This document shows positions 10,001 to 22,471 of a stretch of 64,000 nucleotides of DNA, one piece after another. Every line of letters begins with the position of its first letter. Position 1 is the stretch's first letter. The stretch comes from Ifrita kowaldi (taxonomy: Eukaryota > Chordata > Aves > Passeriformes > Cinclosomatidae): assembly GCA_013398055.1 (NCBI GenBank), contig VZRS01012511.1, positions 15,346 to 79,345 of the forward strand, given 5' to 3'. A model generated the notes under the pieces. The model was not told the DNA's origin and ran no database searches. It was given only the letters and a program-made list of their open reading frames with translations. The position numbers and the translations under genes are program-made.

Positions 10001-11984
10001 CAGAGATATACACTGAAATGTTGCCTGGTTTTGCTAGTGGTGAGATAACTAAGCATTGAAACTAGAAGCAGCAAAGCAAATATTTCATATTCTAATGCAC
10101 TAGGTGTCAAGTAGATAAATGAAAATTCAAATGAAACCTTTTGGCAGTGTTTCAACTTCAGAAAGTCCACATACAATAGTAAGGTGGTGTTATTACTTTG
10201 GTTTTCTGCATGTAAGATAACATCCTTTGGAGAGCAGCTTGATATTCACATGGCTGGCTCAGAGTTGGGACAATTAAATGGCCTAAATGTTAGTGGAGTA
10301 TGGCTGGTGCAAATTATTCTCCAAGTACATTTTCTTGTGGAATAGAATAAACAAAGCTCTGTGTATGAACTGATCAGATCTGTTGGATATTCTTTAAAAA
10401 CAGTGCATTTTTAGGAATTGCCTCCCCAAACCAAAGCACTTTCCTTTAGGATACAATGGAGGTATGAAACCTAGGTTGGATCTTTAAGTTGAAAACTTTA
10501 TATTCTCATGGAGACCTCTGTGTGGTGTACAAATAATAGCATACAGTATTTGATTGAACAATAATAATCATAATAGTAAACCAGATTAAGCAGAAAATCC
10601 CTCAAAATGAAAGGACCAACAGAAACGTTATTGCACACATACTTTATTTAAAGATTACTATCATTAATCGTCTGTTATAAGTTTTACAGGTAGAGATTAT
10701 TACAGCACAGTCTCCTGCGCTGCCAAACAAAAAGATGCGAGCTCAATGCATTCTTTAGGAGCAGCAGTTCTGTGCATCTTGATTTAGGAGGAGAAACTCA
10801 TCTGTTTCCATGAATTATGGGGCTTTGAGTTGCTTCTTTAAAAAGGTGGCTGCAAATAGAGCTGGCAGTTTATTGAGGGCAGAGTGGAGTTTCTGCTGGC
10901 TGGTGATAAGAGGTGCCTGGCAGCACGGGCATCTGATAGAGGGAGGACAGACTGAATGTCAGCACCGTAACGTGAGCAGTGGCAGGAAGTCATTGAAAGC
11001 AATGGTTTGCAAAAATTTCACTTGGTTGCTTCCAGTGTGGTTCGTTCTCTGCCATCTGCTCCAAGACATCAAAACAATAAGATGAAACATGCAATTATCT
11101 GCATACGTCATTTGCATAATGAGGATATAGCTGTAAGTTGTCGTGTCTAACGTTCAGCCTGGGCCAAACCAGGCTGTTCAACTTGTCAGTGACCCGTTCA
11201 CACGATGTTAACACATGACTGAAATAGAAATCAGACCTAGAAACTCAGAGATAAGAGTAAAGAGCTTTGCTGAGGGTATAGAGGGACAATTTCAAACGTG
11301 CCATATTTAGTTTGTTTTGGGTTGATTGAATAATCCACTGTGTAACAGCTTAATTTCCGATGCTTTAGAAAAGCCTGGAACATCTAAAACATGCACTGTG
11401 AGCCTCTGAGAGTGAGTTGATGCTGTTTACAGGAGCTCCCACGGAGGCTGGCCAAGAGCAGAGATTTTATCAGCAATCCCATGCAGTATCACCGGGAAGC
11501 AAAGCTCTGGGGGAAGCTAAAACTTGTTCATCGGGGTACCTGGGGCTGGAGCTGTCCGAGGTGAGTCTGATAGAGGTGAGCACAGGAGATCAGCCAGTGT
11601 CAGCCAGGAAACACCCTCCTTGTGCCTCGGGTAGGCTGCACTCATGGTCACGAGGTATTTTTATTTTGCTTGTTTGTCTACTTGCTTAAAGAGGAAAAAC
11701 TCCAAGAGAGCTTTATCCTTAGTGGTTGTCTAAAAAAAAAAAATCACTCAGACCCCCACGGCTGCAGCTGTGGGTGCAGGGAGTCACAGAAGAGATGTTT
11801 TTAACCCTTACACTGCCTTTTTCAGGCGTCACTGCACTGTCAGTTCTTTCTCATTGCCCGTGAGTGATGCTGAGTTTGAAATGCTGGAGGTGTAGCCAGT
11901 CGATTTAAGAAGAAAATACGTGGTTTTAACAAATTTTTGCTTGTTGTCAGTCTCTTCTGAAGCCAAGTGTTGGCAGGGCAGGGT
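7091..11984. other. AT-rich non-coding stretch
   Basis: No gene is recognised. A 16-base T run lies at 8416-8431. A consensus octamer ATTTGCAT (11110-11117) is directly followed by AATGAG and preceded by ACGTC, a small cluster of POU/homeodomain/CRE-like words. Open frames on both strands (for example 8556-8771 plus and 8559-8777 minus) overlap each other and look random. Confidence 0.45.
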
Positions 11985-12260
11985 GAGCCGGGGAGCCGCA
12001 CCACACGGTGGCACTGACGGCGTGCGATGATGGACTCGGACCGAGTTCAGACAGTTCCGAACATCCGATCAGGGCAGAACTGAGCTGAGAAACTCCCTCT
12101 GACCTCCCTGGGAAACACCTGTGCTGTGCAATAGGCAAACACAGCCAGGGGAGCGGGTTTTGTCACGTAGTGAGTGACACAGCAGCAAGAGAGATGCCAG
12201 CGCATCCCCGGCTGGGGGCACGACTGAGGATGGGCGTGTGGGGAGGGTCGTGGAGCATCT
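11985..12260. promoter_or_regulatory. Small CpG-rich islet
   Basis: About ten CpGs occur between 11989 and 12067 (including GGCGTGCGATG and ACTCGGACCGAG), with several more to 12260. The adjoining kilobases hold only a handful. Such local retention suggests a sequence unmethylated in the germ line, such as a small promoter or enhancer, or a recently inserted element. No TATA box is seen and no exon can be assigned. Confidence 0.35.
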
Positions 12261-12359
12261 GTGAAGGGGGGAGCTGGGCTTCAGTCTGTTTGCTCTGCAG
12301 AAATGCCTTCTCTACTGACTCTGAAGATTAGGAAGAAAACCTTATAAGTCACCGTTATT

Positions 12360-12425
12360 ATGTTTTCTTTTTCTCTCTCTTTTTTNNNNNNNNNNNNNNN
12401 NNNNNNNNNNNNNNNNNTTTTTCCC
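12360..12425. other. Assembly gap in a polypyrimidine microsatellite
   Basis: Positions 12386-12417 are 32 N bases. The left flank is TTTCTTTTTCTCTCTCTTTTTT and the right flank TTTTTCCC, so the missing sequence is probably a T/CT-rich simple repeat that sequencing could not resolve. Confidence 0.9.
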
Positions 12426-13451
12426 TTTTAATGCTGCTTTTCTAAAAATGCTGATCAAAATAAAATGAAAAAGAAAGGTATTTTGACTCAGAGGCTGATG
12501 GACAGGGTGTTCAGACCCATATCCCCTCTGGTCACTCTCTGAGTGTAGGACTCAGTTACCATTACACTTTCAGATGCATGGGGCACAATGTGTTTGAATT
12601 ACTTTTTCTTGTAATTTTATTTCATTTTACTGATTGGATTTCTCCCTACAAGTTCATATGCAGAAGTAGAAAATAACTTTGTATTCTTTAGTAATCTGAT
12701 CTTATTTTCATCTCCAGCCTTCTTCCTTGTATTAGGACCAGAGAAGAGCTTACAACATAGCCAAGATGATCTCTTACTCTGTGATGGAATTGTTTGTACT
12801 TGGCCTTTAAAAATGTTTCTTTAAATAGCTGCTGGCATCCCGAGAGAGCTTGTTGCCAGTTCTAACTTACTGAGAACTGTCTTCCCGAAACGAAAATTGT
12901 TTTTATTGCAGTATTATTTTTTGTCAGTCTTTTAGTGGTGTATTTTATTATTACTTCATGCCTGTCATCCAAGTCACCATCCACTTTGACACCTTAGCCT
13001 TTTGCTTGCACTTTGTGTGGCATCGAGAGGACTTCCCTTTTCACCATCATCTGTACCAAAAACGCAGGAGCCTGTGGGATTCAAGAATCTGCAGATTAGT
13101 AGTGCTGAATTGCTTGTCCAACAGCTACCCCTATAGACCCTGCTTACCAGGTTTTCTGATTATAGGATCTGCTTTATACCCTCACCACTGATTGTATCTG
13201 TGACCTTTTCCTGTTTTATTCCCTAGTTGGTAATTTTCAACTGGTACCAGTCATTCTTTGTAAACTGGACCTCAGAGTAAGCACAATCCCCTTTGACATG
13301 CAGTTTTTTCTTTTCTGTCTGAAAAAGAAAGGGCTTTGGGAAGCCCTTATTGTGGCCTTTTAGTATAGAAAAGGGGCTTATAAGAAAGAAAGGAATTTTT
13401 ACAAGGGCCTGACAGGAAAATGGGGTGAAAGAGGGTAAATTGATTTGAGAA
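12426..13451. other. AT-rich non-coding stretch
   Basis: No gene or repeat family is recognised. Open frames at 12958-13191 (plus) and 13223-13468 (minus) show no recognisable domain. Confidence 0.45.
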
Positions 13452-13648
13452 TGGGAAGATGTGGGCACAGATTTCTCAGAGAAGCTGCAGCAGCCCCATC
13501 ATTGGAAGTGTTCAAGACCAGGTTAGATGGGCTTTGAGCAACCTGGGATAGTGAAAGATGTTCCTGTCTCTGACAAAGAGGTTGGACTAAAGAGGTTTTG
13601 GACTATAGTCTTTAAAAATTCCTTCCAACCCAAACCATTTTATGATGT
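13452..13648 (+). mobile_element. CR1 LINE 3' end
   Basis: The consecutive phrases CAGAGAAGCTG, CCCCATCATTGGAAGTGTTC, AAGACCAGGTTAGATGGGC, TTTGAGCAACCTGG, and finally CCTTCCAACCCAAACCATT, are the hallmark 3' region of avian CR1: the last codons of ORF2 and the short 3' untranslated region. The ending ATTTTATGATG is a decayed form of the ATTCTATG terminal repeat. The copy is 5'-truncated, as most CR1 insertions are, and diverged (for example an expanded AAGAGGTTGGACTAAAGAGG segment). Confidence 0.88.
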
Positions 13649-16600
13649 TGTTAATATATCATCTTAATATAACAGTTGAGAGAAGCATCCGTGAAAAGTT
13701 TATCTGTGTTAGATCAGTAAGAGGGTTACCAAAATGTTTATTTCTTTTCAAATATCAGGTCTTAGCTATTTACATGCTATGCTGTAATGGAAAATATGCA
13801 CACACATTTAGAAGATCTGCATATGTCAGTGAAAAACCTAAAATTAATTGCTGTAGATCAGAGTTAGTGCTATAATGAATCTTGTGTTGTAAAACAACAT
13901 GAGATCATTTTTTCTGAGCTTCTGTATTGGAGTTGGAGAAAGAGTGAGTTCAGTAAAGGGCTCTGATTTATATGGTGATTTTTTTTCCTCCACCTGCTGT
14001 GTAGTTTTTAAAAAAAGGTTAATTATTTTGCTGACATGAAGGAGAGACAGGAGGTTGTTTCCCATATAGAAAGGGAAGAAATCTGAGGAGAAAGATTTGT
14101 ATCCTTCTCCATGTTAAACCCATGCATCTGCCCTTGCCTGGGACTACTACTAAATTCTTCCAAGTGAACACTGGCTTGGCTACACAGAGGGGAAAAGGAC
14201 AAAATAATGGTGCTGTTCTGAGCTAGATAAGATGCTACAATGGTCTTTCAGACCTATGTGAGAATAGCACAATCCTTCTTGAATGAGGCAGCCTCAAAGG
14301 GGTCTCGCTGGCATTTTGCCTCAGTGTTTTCTTTTCGAAGGCATCCCCCAGAAGCTTGTAGGCGTATGCAGCTCTTGGATTTGGATTGTGTTTGCTGTGA
14401 ACTTGCAGATGTTAGAAAATACTTCTTCATAAAACACAGAGGATGTTTCTAAACTGAACGGAGACATCCCAAGTTATTACAGCTTTTACTTCCTGCACTT
14501 ATATTGTTTTCACGTGTCAGAGGAGGGAAATGTTACTTCAGAAAAACATTAATGTTCTGACAAGGTTTTTAAACCTCATAATTAATGAGGAAATTACTAG
14601 ATATTCATGTCCTAGATACATTGTACCTGGGCATCTTACAGACAACAGCATCTCCAAGCTGTTTAACCATTATATGCTGTTTCCTTTAGTGACAAGCGTA
14701 TTTTCAGACTTACATGGGAAAATGTATAAAACCTGTGTGATAAGAATTAATCAGAAAGCTGAAGATTTAAGGCTTAATTATAATTCTGTTCCAAAGCAAT
14801 GGACTGTGTGAGCTGCTGGTACTAAACTGTACTGTGCAAACACTGCATGCTGATGGAATTTGCTTGTCAACCCCAGTAGCATTTCTTTGCACTGAGCTTG
14901 TTGTTCTGTCACTCAAGTGCATCACGGGAGAAGATGAGTATCTCAAGGGAATGTGATCTGCATTTTTAAGAAGAAAGTCAACCTCAAAGGTGCCACAGAA
15001 GGACTAACACAGATTACTTTGCTCGAGAGATAGCTGGTTTATTGACTGTGAATTCTGCATGCTTCCTATGTGATGACACACGTTTAGTTGCTAAAACCTC
15101 AGCTGAATGTATCAATTTTTGTGTTTCATTGCTGATGAAATGATTGGTAAAAGAGTGCGGTGTTATAGCATAGGAAACAGTCACTAAATCCAAATGATTT
15201 TCAACTCTTAAATAGCTATTCCAATATTTATTTTCTTTTTTTTCGCTGCTCAATCTTTAGATTTGTGTATAATGTTCTCCTCCCACAGAAAGAGAACAGC
15301 AAGACTCATGACAGTTATTTTAGCCCAGTGTGTACAGCAGCAAACTAGATTAAAATAAAGTAAAGGAAGTAAGACTTGAGCAAACTTCTCTTCTGCTTTC
15401 AAGTTAGAACACCAGATTATCCTCAGAATAAAGGGCAAGTCGAGGTCAGGTGGTGACCAAAAACATTAGTTCAGAGCTAAAAGTTGATGAAGTAAAATGA
15501 TACAGCAGCTTCTCAATTTGGTGAGATGAATTCTTTTAAACTCCGTTGGCATTAGAAGGACAAATGTGTGTCCTCGAGTGTGGGCTGCAGGGATGTAATC
15601 TGTCTTTTCAATGCACTTGGTGATGAATACAAGCTTTTTTCTGGTTTTCTGCTAACAACTATTACTTGACTTCTCAAATTTACCTCAAGACTTTCTTCAA
15701 TTATGTGTTTTCATGTTACACATTAGAGTTTCTAAAGAAGCAGCAGAGATGTTTTGCCTCTCAGCTATTTGTGCTGCAGAAGGGCAATTAAACTGGGAAT
15801 ATTTATGGTGAAGTTTTGTACCTTTGTTTTAACAGATACAACAGTGCCTGATTTTGCTTCTCTCCAACTTTATGGGAGATTGTAATTGATTTTGCTATTG
15901 GGAGCAAAACTGGGCCAGGCATTTTGAGCTGTAAATATCATTGGCATTTTGAAAATGGAAGTACTGTGAAATTGCGCTGCTGACAATGGATTATCCCACA
16001 TTAAGCAGGTTTCACTAAGTTTTATGTGCAGCCTAGTCATTATAATTCAAGATTTCTATGTGTGTGGGAAGCCTAATATACTATGTTTTTTACATAGTCC
16101 TGTATATATGTAAATGGAATTGTGGAACTCCCTTAATGCTTCAATAAATATGCCAAATGTCTGTAGCAACCTGCTGTTCACTGTGCCCAGATTGCCTCTT
16201 TGTAAGTAGGTATCAATCTTCAGCACTCGCTGCATTCAGCCTCTCCTGGTCCCTGATCAGGATCCATCTGTTCCACTGTATTTGGTAGCGTGGATTTTTT
16301 ATGATAGATATGAGCTTCAAAAATGTTAATCTCCTAGTGGTGCCTGATCCCTACTGGGTTGTATTTGTCAGCATAATGGTTTCAAATTGCAAAGAGATAA
16401 AGCCATGCACTTCCAGGTAAAAAAGTGTTTTGTTGCTTGGTACATTTACGTAGGCACGGCAGACTCTTTTTTGTGATGATTTTTTTTTTTCTCAGTTATA
16501 CCTTTCTGAAGCTTAAAAACTCCCACTTGTTTTTATTCTGATTCACTGGAATGAAGCTGAAATGTTTTTTTTTCTATATGGCTATTGAATATTGGAAGAC

Positions 16601-19600
16601 AAGGCTGGATGCATCCTGGGAAAATAATTTTTTTGATGTCTAGACATTGTATCTTTTTCTTTGGTCTTTACTTTCTTCCAGAAGTGCTGGACCACATCTG
16701 TTAAAATGTGAAAAGTGTGGGAAATCCAAAGTGAGCACGTGGATACACAACCTTTGAGGATTTATTTGCAAATATGACTTCATACAAATGAATTGTTGAT
16801 GCGTCAGTTCAAATTTAGAAAACACATTATAGGTGTGCAAGTGGGCAAACATACTGCTTCTGCTGGGAATAATTTTACAAGTATATTTGTGATCTACTGC
16901 CTGCACAAAAATACAGTTTTGTTCCTGATCTGATACGCTTATAGTAACAGAAGGCATTATCATCAGCAAATAGGCAAATGTTATGTGTGATTGTGAGTTT
17001 GACACTGTCAGCATCTGTGCTTTGAGTCGTGGTTCACAGATGTTAAAGTACATTAATGTGCTGATGACACTGGAAATGGTATTAAGAATTACTATGATTT
17101 GAAATTTATATGAACGGTTTTTAAAAATGAAAAGACGTAAGAAAATTTACATGGGTGCATTTGAATGCCAGGTAAGATACATGTCTAAATATTGAAGGAT
17201 GCCAGAAGATAGCATTTAGTCCTTTAGTTTAAATTAAATAACCTTAAACATTCGTTTCATGCTCTGAATGGTCATATACCTGGTCTGGATATACTTAGCA
17301 ACCCTGAGCCAGGAAATTTATCCTGAAGCTTTGTAATAAACTGAGTTTTCTCTTTCAATGAATTATGCAAATCAGCATAAAATTGAAATTCTAAATTGAA
17401 TATATGCTTGCATATTTTAAATGTTTTCAGGTTAAAAATTAATATTTCATACTCACATATTCCTTATAAATAACATCTAAGACTTGGTTAATAGGATCCA
17501 TAAAAGATCTGAAAGGCACAGCAGGACTGGCATATCAAGGGAAGGGACTAGCCATGAATTCTTCTGCAATTTCACAGTGCTGCACAACTTCAGAGAGGTT
17601 CTGAACAAAGGAGTTGTTCCTTTGCCATTCGCAAAGGGGAACACTTCCTTCCCTAGCAAATGGCAGGGACAGGGCTACTGCAGCCACACTGAGCAGAGCT
17701 GGACTTTTTGTCTGTTTGATTGGGAGCTCATTCCATCACTAATTAGCTGTTTACTCAGATTTTCAGCACGGTGGGGCTAAAGAGAACCAACAACTATTCT
17801 GGGTCTGTTTGCTGCCTTTGCTGGTGGGACGGCGTGGGTGGCACGTCCTGGACTGGTTGTGCTCTTCTCTTTGGGGTTCTTGGCTCAGACAAAGCACTGC
17901 AACTTCTTTGAGGGCTCTGAACATTTATTCTCACTCTTATTTTTCTTACCAGTCACAAAATAATCTGAGTTTCTTCATCTCCTTCACCGTAAACTTCTGT
18001 TTCAGGGACTAAATATTTATTATAAATCTTTGTACACCACTGGCATCTGAAGTAGCTGCTTCGGCTGATAGGTTCTGCTCTTGGGAAAATATTTCCATTT
18101 TTTAAAGTTTATTCATAAACTTAGCATCTTTTTGGCTTTTTTGAATTTGCCAGAGCAGTAGCCTTATTTTTAAAAATGTTAGGAATCTTTCAATATCAAA
18201 ATGTTAGCTTTTAGTTCTAGGAGAATATTAAATTCAGGAAGAAGATATTTTGATGTACATTTTTTAGGCCTCTGCAAATAGTTAAATGATCAAAAAACCA
18301 GTAGAGCTAACCAATGTTTAAAGCAGAGAAGGATGTAATTAGAACATAAACTAAAGAAAAGGAAAGCAAAACATCAACCCTCCTCCAAGCTACAGGGGTG
18401 TTCTTTTCATACTTTCATTTTATTATCACTTTCTCTTCTACTTCATCTCACACTGAAAAAAAAGATTTTAATGCAAATTTTTAACCACCCTATCATAACT
18501 ACACACTTAGATGGGATAAATACATATAACACACATAAAGAATGCAGGAAAATGTTTTCTTTAGTGCTTTTGCTGTGATTTAGGTCAATATTTACAATCC
18601 AACTATGTACACAATATAGGCAAGCTGGAGGAATGCTCACTGGGACAGAAGCTGGTTGACTTTTACACCCCAGCATTGCTCACATTCATCTCAGTCCTGA
18701 CTTGCAAGTTTGACCTCTGCCACCAGAGCTCTTCTTGCACTTTCCTTTGAGGCATCTGGCTCTTAGGAGGAAAAGGGTCCTGCCAAATGTGCCAATCTAA
18801 TACTGCAATTCTTGCATCCCCTTTTATACTGGGAATAGAGTCAATCTATAAATAACTGGGAAATTTTGTGTTGGTCTTAATACATGGTTAATCTAAAAAA
18901 AAAAATCTAGCTAGTATGTGGAAATTAATTTTATTGACTGGATTTCCTGTAAAAGTAGAATGGGAAACACAATTGCTTTTTTTTTCCCCCTACCTAACAG
19001 CAAGCAGGGATGGCAACTGAATAGCTCTGTATCACAGACTACTGAAATATGAGGTTGATAAAGAAAATAAAGTATTTATTTCTGAGTGGCTGTTTTTAAG
19101 AATGATTTTTCCAAAGTTCAAAATTGCAGATGCCTTGTAAAGTGGCATATAAAAACCAACTTGGAGCATGTTTTAATCCTGACGTATCTCTAGAGGGAAA
19201 ATGATAAAGAACCCACTAAAGATTATGCCTGAAATTCCCATGGGCTTTTATAAAAACCTGTGATAAGGTGAGCTTGTGTGGGCAGAGTGCTTAGGTAAAG
19301 CATGCCTGAAATTTGCTTGAAACTTAGCATGGAAGTCTCTTTTGATGTGGGGAATTTTCACTAATAGCACCTGGTGAAGCCACTGCACTTTGTGATGGTG
19401 GCCTTAATTTTCCCTAGCACAAAAAGAGAGAGGGAGACTTTAGTTTTCCCAACTACTTCGTGGAATCACAATTTTCCAAACCAACAGACCTACTTTGTAT
19501 TGCATCCACTGCTCAGACAGGCCATATATAATGTATGAACTGATTGGTTTTTCCTCTGCCATTTTTACAGGAGCAGCTTTCTAAGCAGGAAGTTTGAAGC

Positions 19601-19757
19601 CAAACCATTTTTTGTAGCTAAAGCCAACGAGTGTACTGGGACTTGACAATTCAAAAGTCCAGTTTTGCTCTGCTTAAAATATTTTTATTTATGGAATGTT
19701 ATGGATGTTCAGTTCTTAGCTATCATGTAGCTACTTTTTAGAGCCCTTTAAGTTTAT
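13649..19757. other. AT-rich non-coding stretch
   Basis: No gene is recognised. At 15983-15993 an SRY/SOX-type ACAATGG overlaps an OTX-type GGATTA, within a block (about 15880-16080) that looks less mutated and less repetitive than its surroundings. The minus-strand frame 16640-17053 is open for 137 codons from an ATG but shows no domain I recognise. Possible old enhancers cannot be told from neutral DNA here. Confidence 0.4.
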
Positions 19758-20228
19758 AAGTGTCCAGGTCTGGGGCACCCAATACAGGAAATTAACCTGC
19801 TGGAATGAGTCCAGAGGAGCCACTCGGATGCTTGGAGGGCTGAAGAACTGTGGTGAAAATAGGCTGAGAGAGTCCGTGTGGAGAAGAGGAGGCTCTGGGG
19901 AGAACTTAGAGCACCTTTCAGTACCTAAAGGGGCTACAAAAGAGCTGGAGAGGGGCTTTTGACAAGGACAAGGGGGAATGGCCTTAAGCTGAAGGAGAGA
20001 GCATTTAGATTAGATATTAGGACAAAATTTTTTACTCTAAGGGTGGTGAGGCACTGGAAGATGTTGCCCAGAAAGGTTGTGGACTCCCCATTCCTGGAAG
20101 TGTTCAAGACCGGGCTGGATGGGGCTTTGAACGACCTGGTCTAGTGGAAGGAGTCCTTGCCCATGGTGGGGGGTTGGAACTACACGTGGAGGCTGGTCCC
20201 TTCCAACCCCAAACCTTCTGTGATTGTA
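19758..20228 (+). mobile_element. CR1 LINE, ORF2 C-terminus and 3' UTR
   Basis: It starts at a CCAGGTCTGGGGCACCCAA match and continues through GTCCAGAGGAG, AAGAGGAGGCTCTGGGGAGA and ACAAGGGGGAATGGC. Translated in the plus frame from 19959 it gives GNGLKLKERAFRLDIR, then RVVRHWKMLPRKVVDSP and LEVFKTGLDGALNDLV followed by a stop, the conserved end of CR1 ORF2. The 3' UTR then runs to TTCCAACCCCAAACCTTCTGTGATTG. The copy is truncated at its 5' end by several kilobases. Several frame breaks precede 19959. Its last 127 bases are included in the duplication described below. Confidence 0.9.
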
Positions 20229-20586
20229 GGATTCCGCATAACTGCTCAACAGCTGTTTGCACCCCAGCCTTTACTGATGGATTTTTCCATCCTCAGCACA
20301 GGACACTGCATTTGTCTTTGTTTCAGCATGAGGTTCCTGTCAGNGTTCAAGACCGTGCTGGATGGGGCTTTGAACGACCTGGTCTAGTGGAAGGAGTCCT
20401 TGCCCATGGTGGGGGGTTGGAACTACACGTGGAGGCTGGTCCCTTCCAACCCCAAACCTTCTGTGATTGTAGGATTCCGCATAACTGCTCAACAGCTGTT
20501 TGCACCCCAGCCTTTACTGATGGATTTTTCCATCCTCAGCACAGGACACTGCATTTGTCTTTGTTTCAGCATGAGGTTCCTGTCAG
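20102..20586. repeat. 242-bp tandem duplication joined by a single N
   Basis: Bases 20102-20343 and 20345-20586 are identical except for one substitution (G at 20113, T at 20356), and the only base between them is an N at 20344. The duplicated piece holds the CR1 3' end plus about 115 bases of unique flank. Near-perfect identity directly around an ambiguity code points to a failed overlap merge or gap closure rather than a biological duplication. Confidence 0.9.
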
Positions 20587-22194
20587 CCTGTAGCTGCAGC
20601 TTCTCAAGGTCACCAGCCGATCAAGCACTCCCCCCAGTTTGTTCCTACAAGCCACATCCCAGGGTCTGACAGACTTCAACCTACAGGAAAATACTGGTCC
20701 AGTGTATCGATGTAGATCCCAGCTGCTGTGACCCTACTCTTTTTCTCAGTTGCAATGAATGCTCATAGTTCAAACCTTTGTGAGTTGCTGCTCCTCTGCA
20801 GAAACCGAGAAAATCCTGAGTTGCTTTGTTCAATTTCTTCTTGATTCTGCTGCTGCCAGGAGCTGTAGGATGCCTGTCTTTCCCCTGACAGCCTGATTTG
20901 AAGATGCAGGGATGATTATGAGGTTTTATGCTACTTAGGGTGAGTCAGCTCATACCTACTGAAAACCCTGTAGGCTGCTTCCTTGCTTCTGCTCCTTTTC
21001 TTTGGGACCCACGAAGTGGGAGCAGCTGTTTTGCACGCCCAGTGTGATGCTGTGGGGTCAGCAGATGTCATCCACATTGCTGTGTGTGAGTACACATCAT
21101 TGGTAGCTGTGGGCTAGGCAATGTGCATCAAAGGGAAGTAAAAACTATACTGGAGTTTCTGATGTCAGTGGTTCATCAGTTTATCCACTCTAATATTTTA
21201 TCTTCACAAAGAGGTGATAAAGAAAATCAGAATTTTTCTGTGTGGTCGAAAAGTCATCATGCACCATTCAGATGAGCAATATGGTTACTGGATGTTATGT
21301 GCTGGTCTTGCTGACTGAAACCACACAGCTACCCTCACTGGGCTAGTTTATTACATTTTGGCTCTTTTAATATCAGCTTTTTTATCTCTTGCATTTGGTG
21401 GTTAATGGTATTTGTACAAGAAAAACTGCTCCTTGTTCTTCAAAACAATTTTACAGTACTGTGCTCATCGACACTGGAAACTCAATGTGAATCACTGTAC
21501 TTAAAAGGTACTGAGATGGAGAAGTAAAACAATAACAAATGGAAATTAAAAGTGGTAGAAGTATACAACGTCTTTTTTAATAGCTCTGAGGGATGGTGTG
21601 GTTAGGTAGTAATGAAAAGTTACAGCTTCTCATTCTTTTTTATTTGAGACAGTGAAATTGCATCTGGAATTTCGGAGCAAAGAGTGGAGCACCTCCACAA
21701 TTCAGAGACACCATATTAAACCTTCCCTCCATCTCAGTAGCGACTTTTTCTGCTATTTGGTAGCCTATACAACACATTATTAGATTCCTTTGGGAATTCA
21801 GGTGTGGCTTTCAGAGGAATTTAAGAATTTAGGTACTTATGCTCTAGGATCCTTTGGAAAGTTTAGGTAACTCATAGTTCACATTGGGAACTGGGCCATA
21901 TGTTTTCCAAAGTCTATCCCAGTACTCCAACATACCAGATGCTAGAGCTTTGCAACCACATCACAGTAAAACTGGAATTCCCTCCAGAACCACATTTTTA
22001 CCTTTTAGCAAAGGTTAAGAGGGTCTTGTTTTCTATCTGATAGGAAACAGGAACAATGAAGGAACTCAAGGGAATACAGGGAATTTTCTTGTGTTTCTAC
22101 AACTTAGAGTGCTACGAAACAGTGAACAGGATTTCAGAGTTGCAGAGTACACAAGAACTAACCTGGCTCTGATTGACCAGGTCCTCATCTGGAA
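20587..22194. other. Non-coding stretch between CR1 copies
   Basis: No gene, RNA or repeat family is recognised. It is somewhat less AT-rich to about 21.1 kb than beyond. Confidence 0.45.
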
Positions 22195-22471
22195 GGCTGC
22201 ACTTTGTCTTGGGTTTAGTTCTGGGCCCCTCACTACAGGAAAAACATTGAGGGGCTGGAGCTTGTCCAGAGAAGGGAATGGAACTGGGGAAGGGTCTGGA
22301 GCACCAGGAGCAGCTGAGGGAGCTGGGGTGGGTGAAAAGGAGTCTTGGAGGGACCTTCTCACTCCCTATGACTCCCCAAAAGGAGGTTGTAGCCAGGTGG
22401 GAGTTGGGCTTTTCTCCCGGGTGACAAGTGACAGGACCAGAGGACACTGCCCCAATGTGTGCCAGGTGCTG
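22195..22471 (+). mobile_element. CR1 LINE, left half of an interrupted copy
   Basis: AGTTCTGGGCCCCTCACTAC, GTCCAGAGAAGGGAATGGA, GCAGCTGAGGGAGCTGGGG, AAAGGAGGTTGTAGCCAGGT and GACAGGACCAGAGGACACTG follow one another exactly as in the distal ORF2 of CR1, though with a deletion where the ACCTGAAGGG stretch should be. Homology stops after GTGTGCCAGG near 22471 and resumes near 22866. Confidence 0.85.

Noticed and set aside
16640..17053. 137-codon minus-strand frame
   Set aside because: It begins with ATG but has no recognisable domain, splice context or codon pattern; this length is expected by chance in 64 kb of AT-rich DNA on two strands.
20144..20669. 149- and 89-codon frames across the 20.1-20.6 kb duplication
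   Set aside because: They translate the CR1 3' UTR and its flank twice through an ambiguous base.
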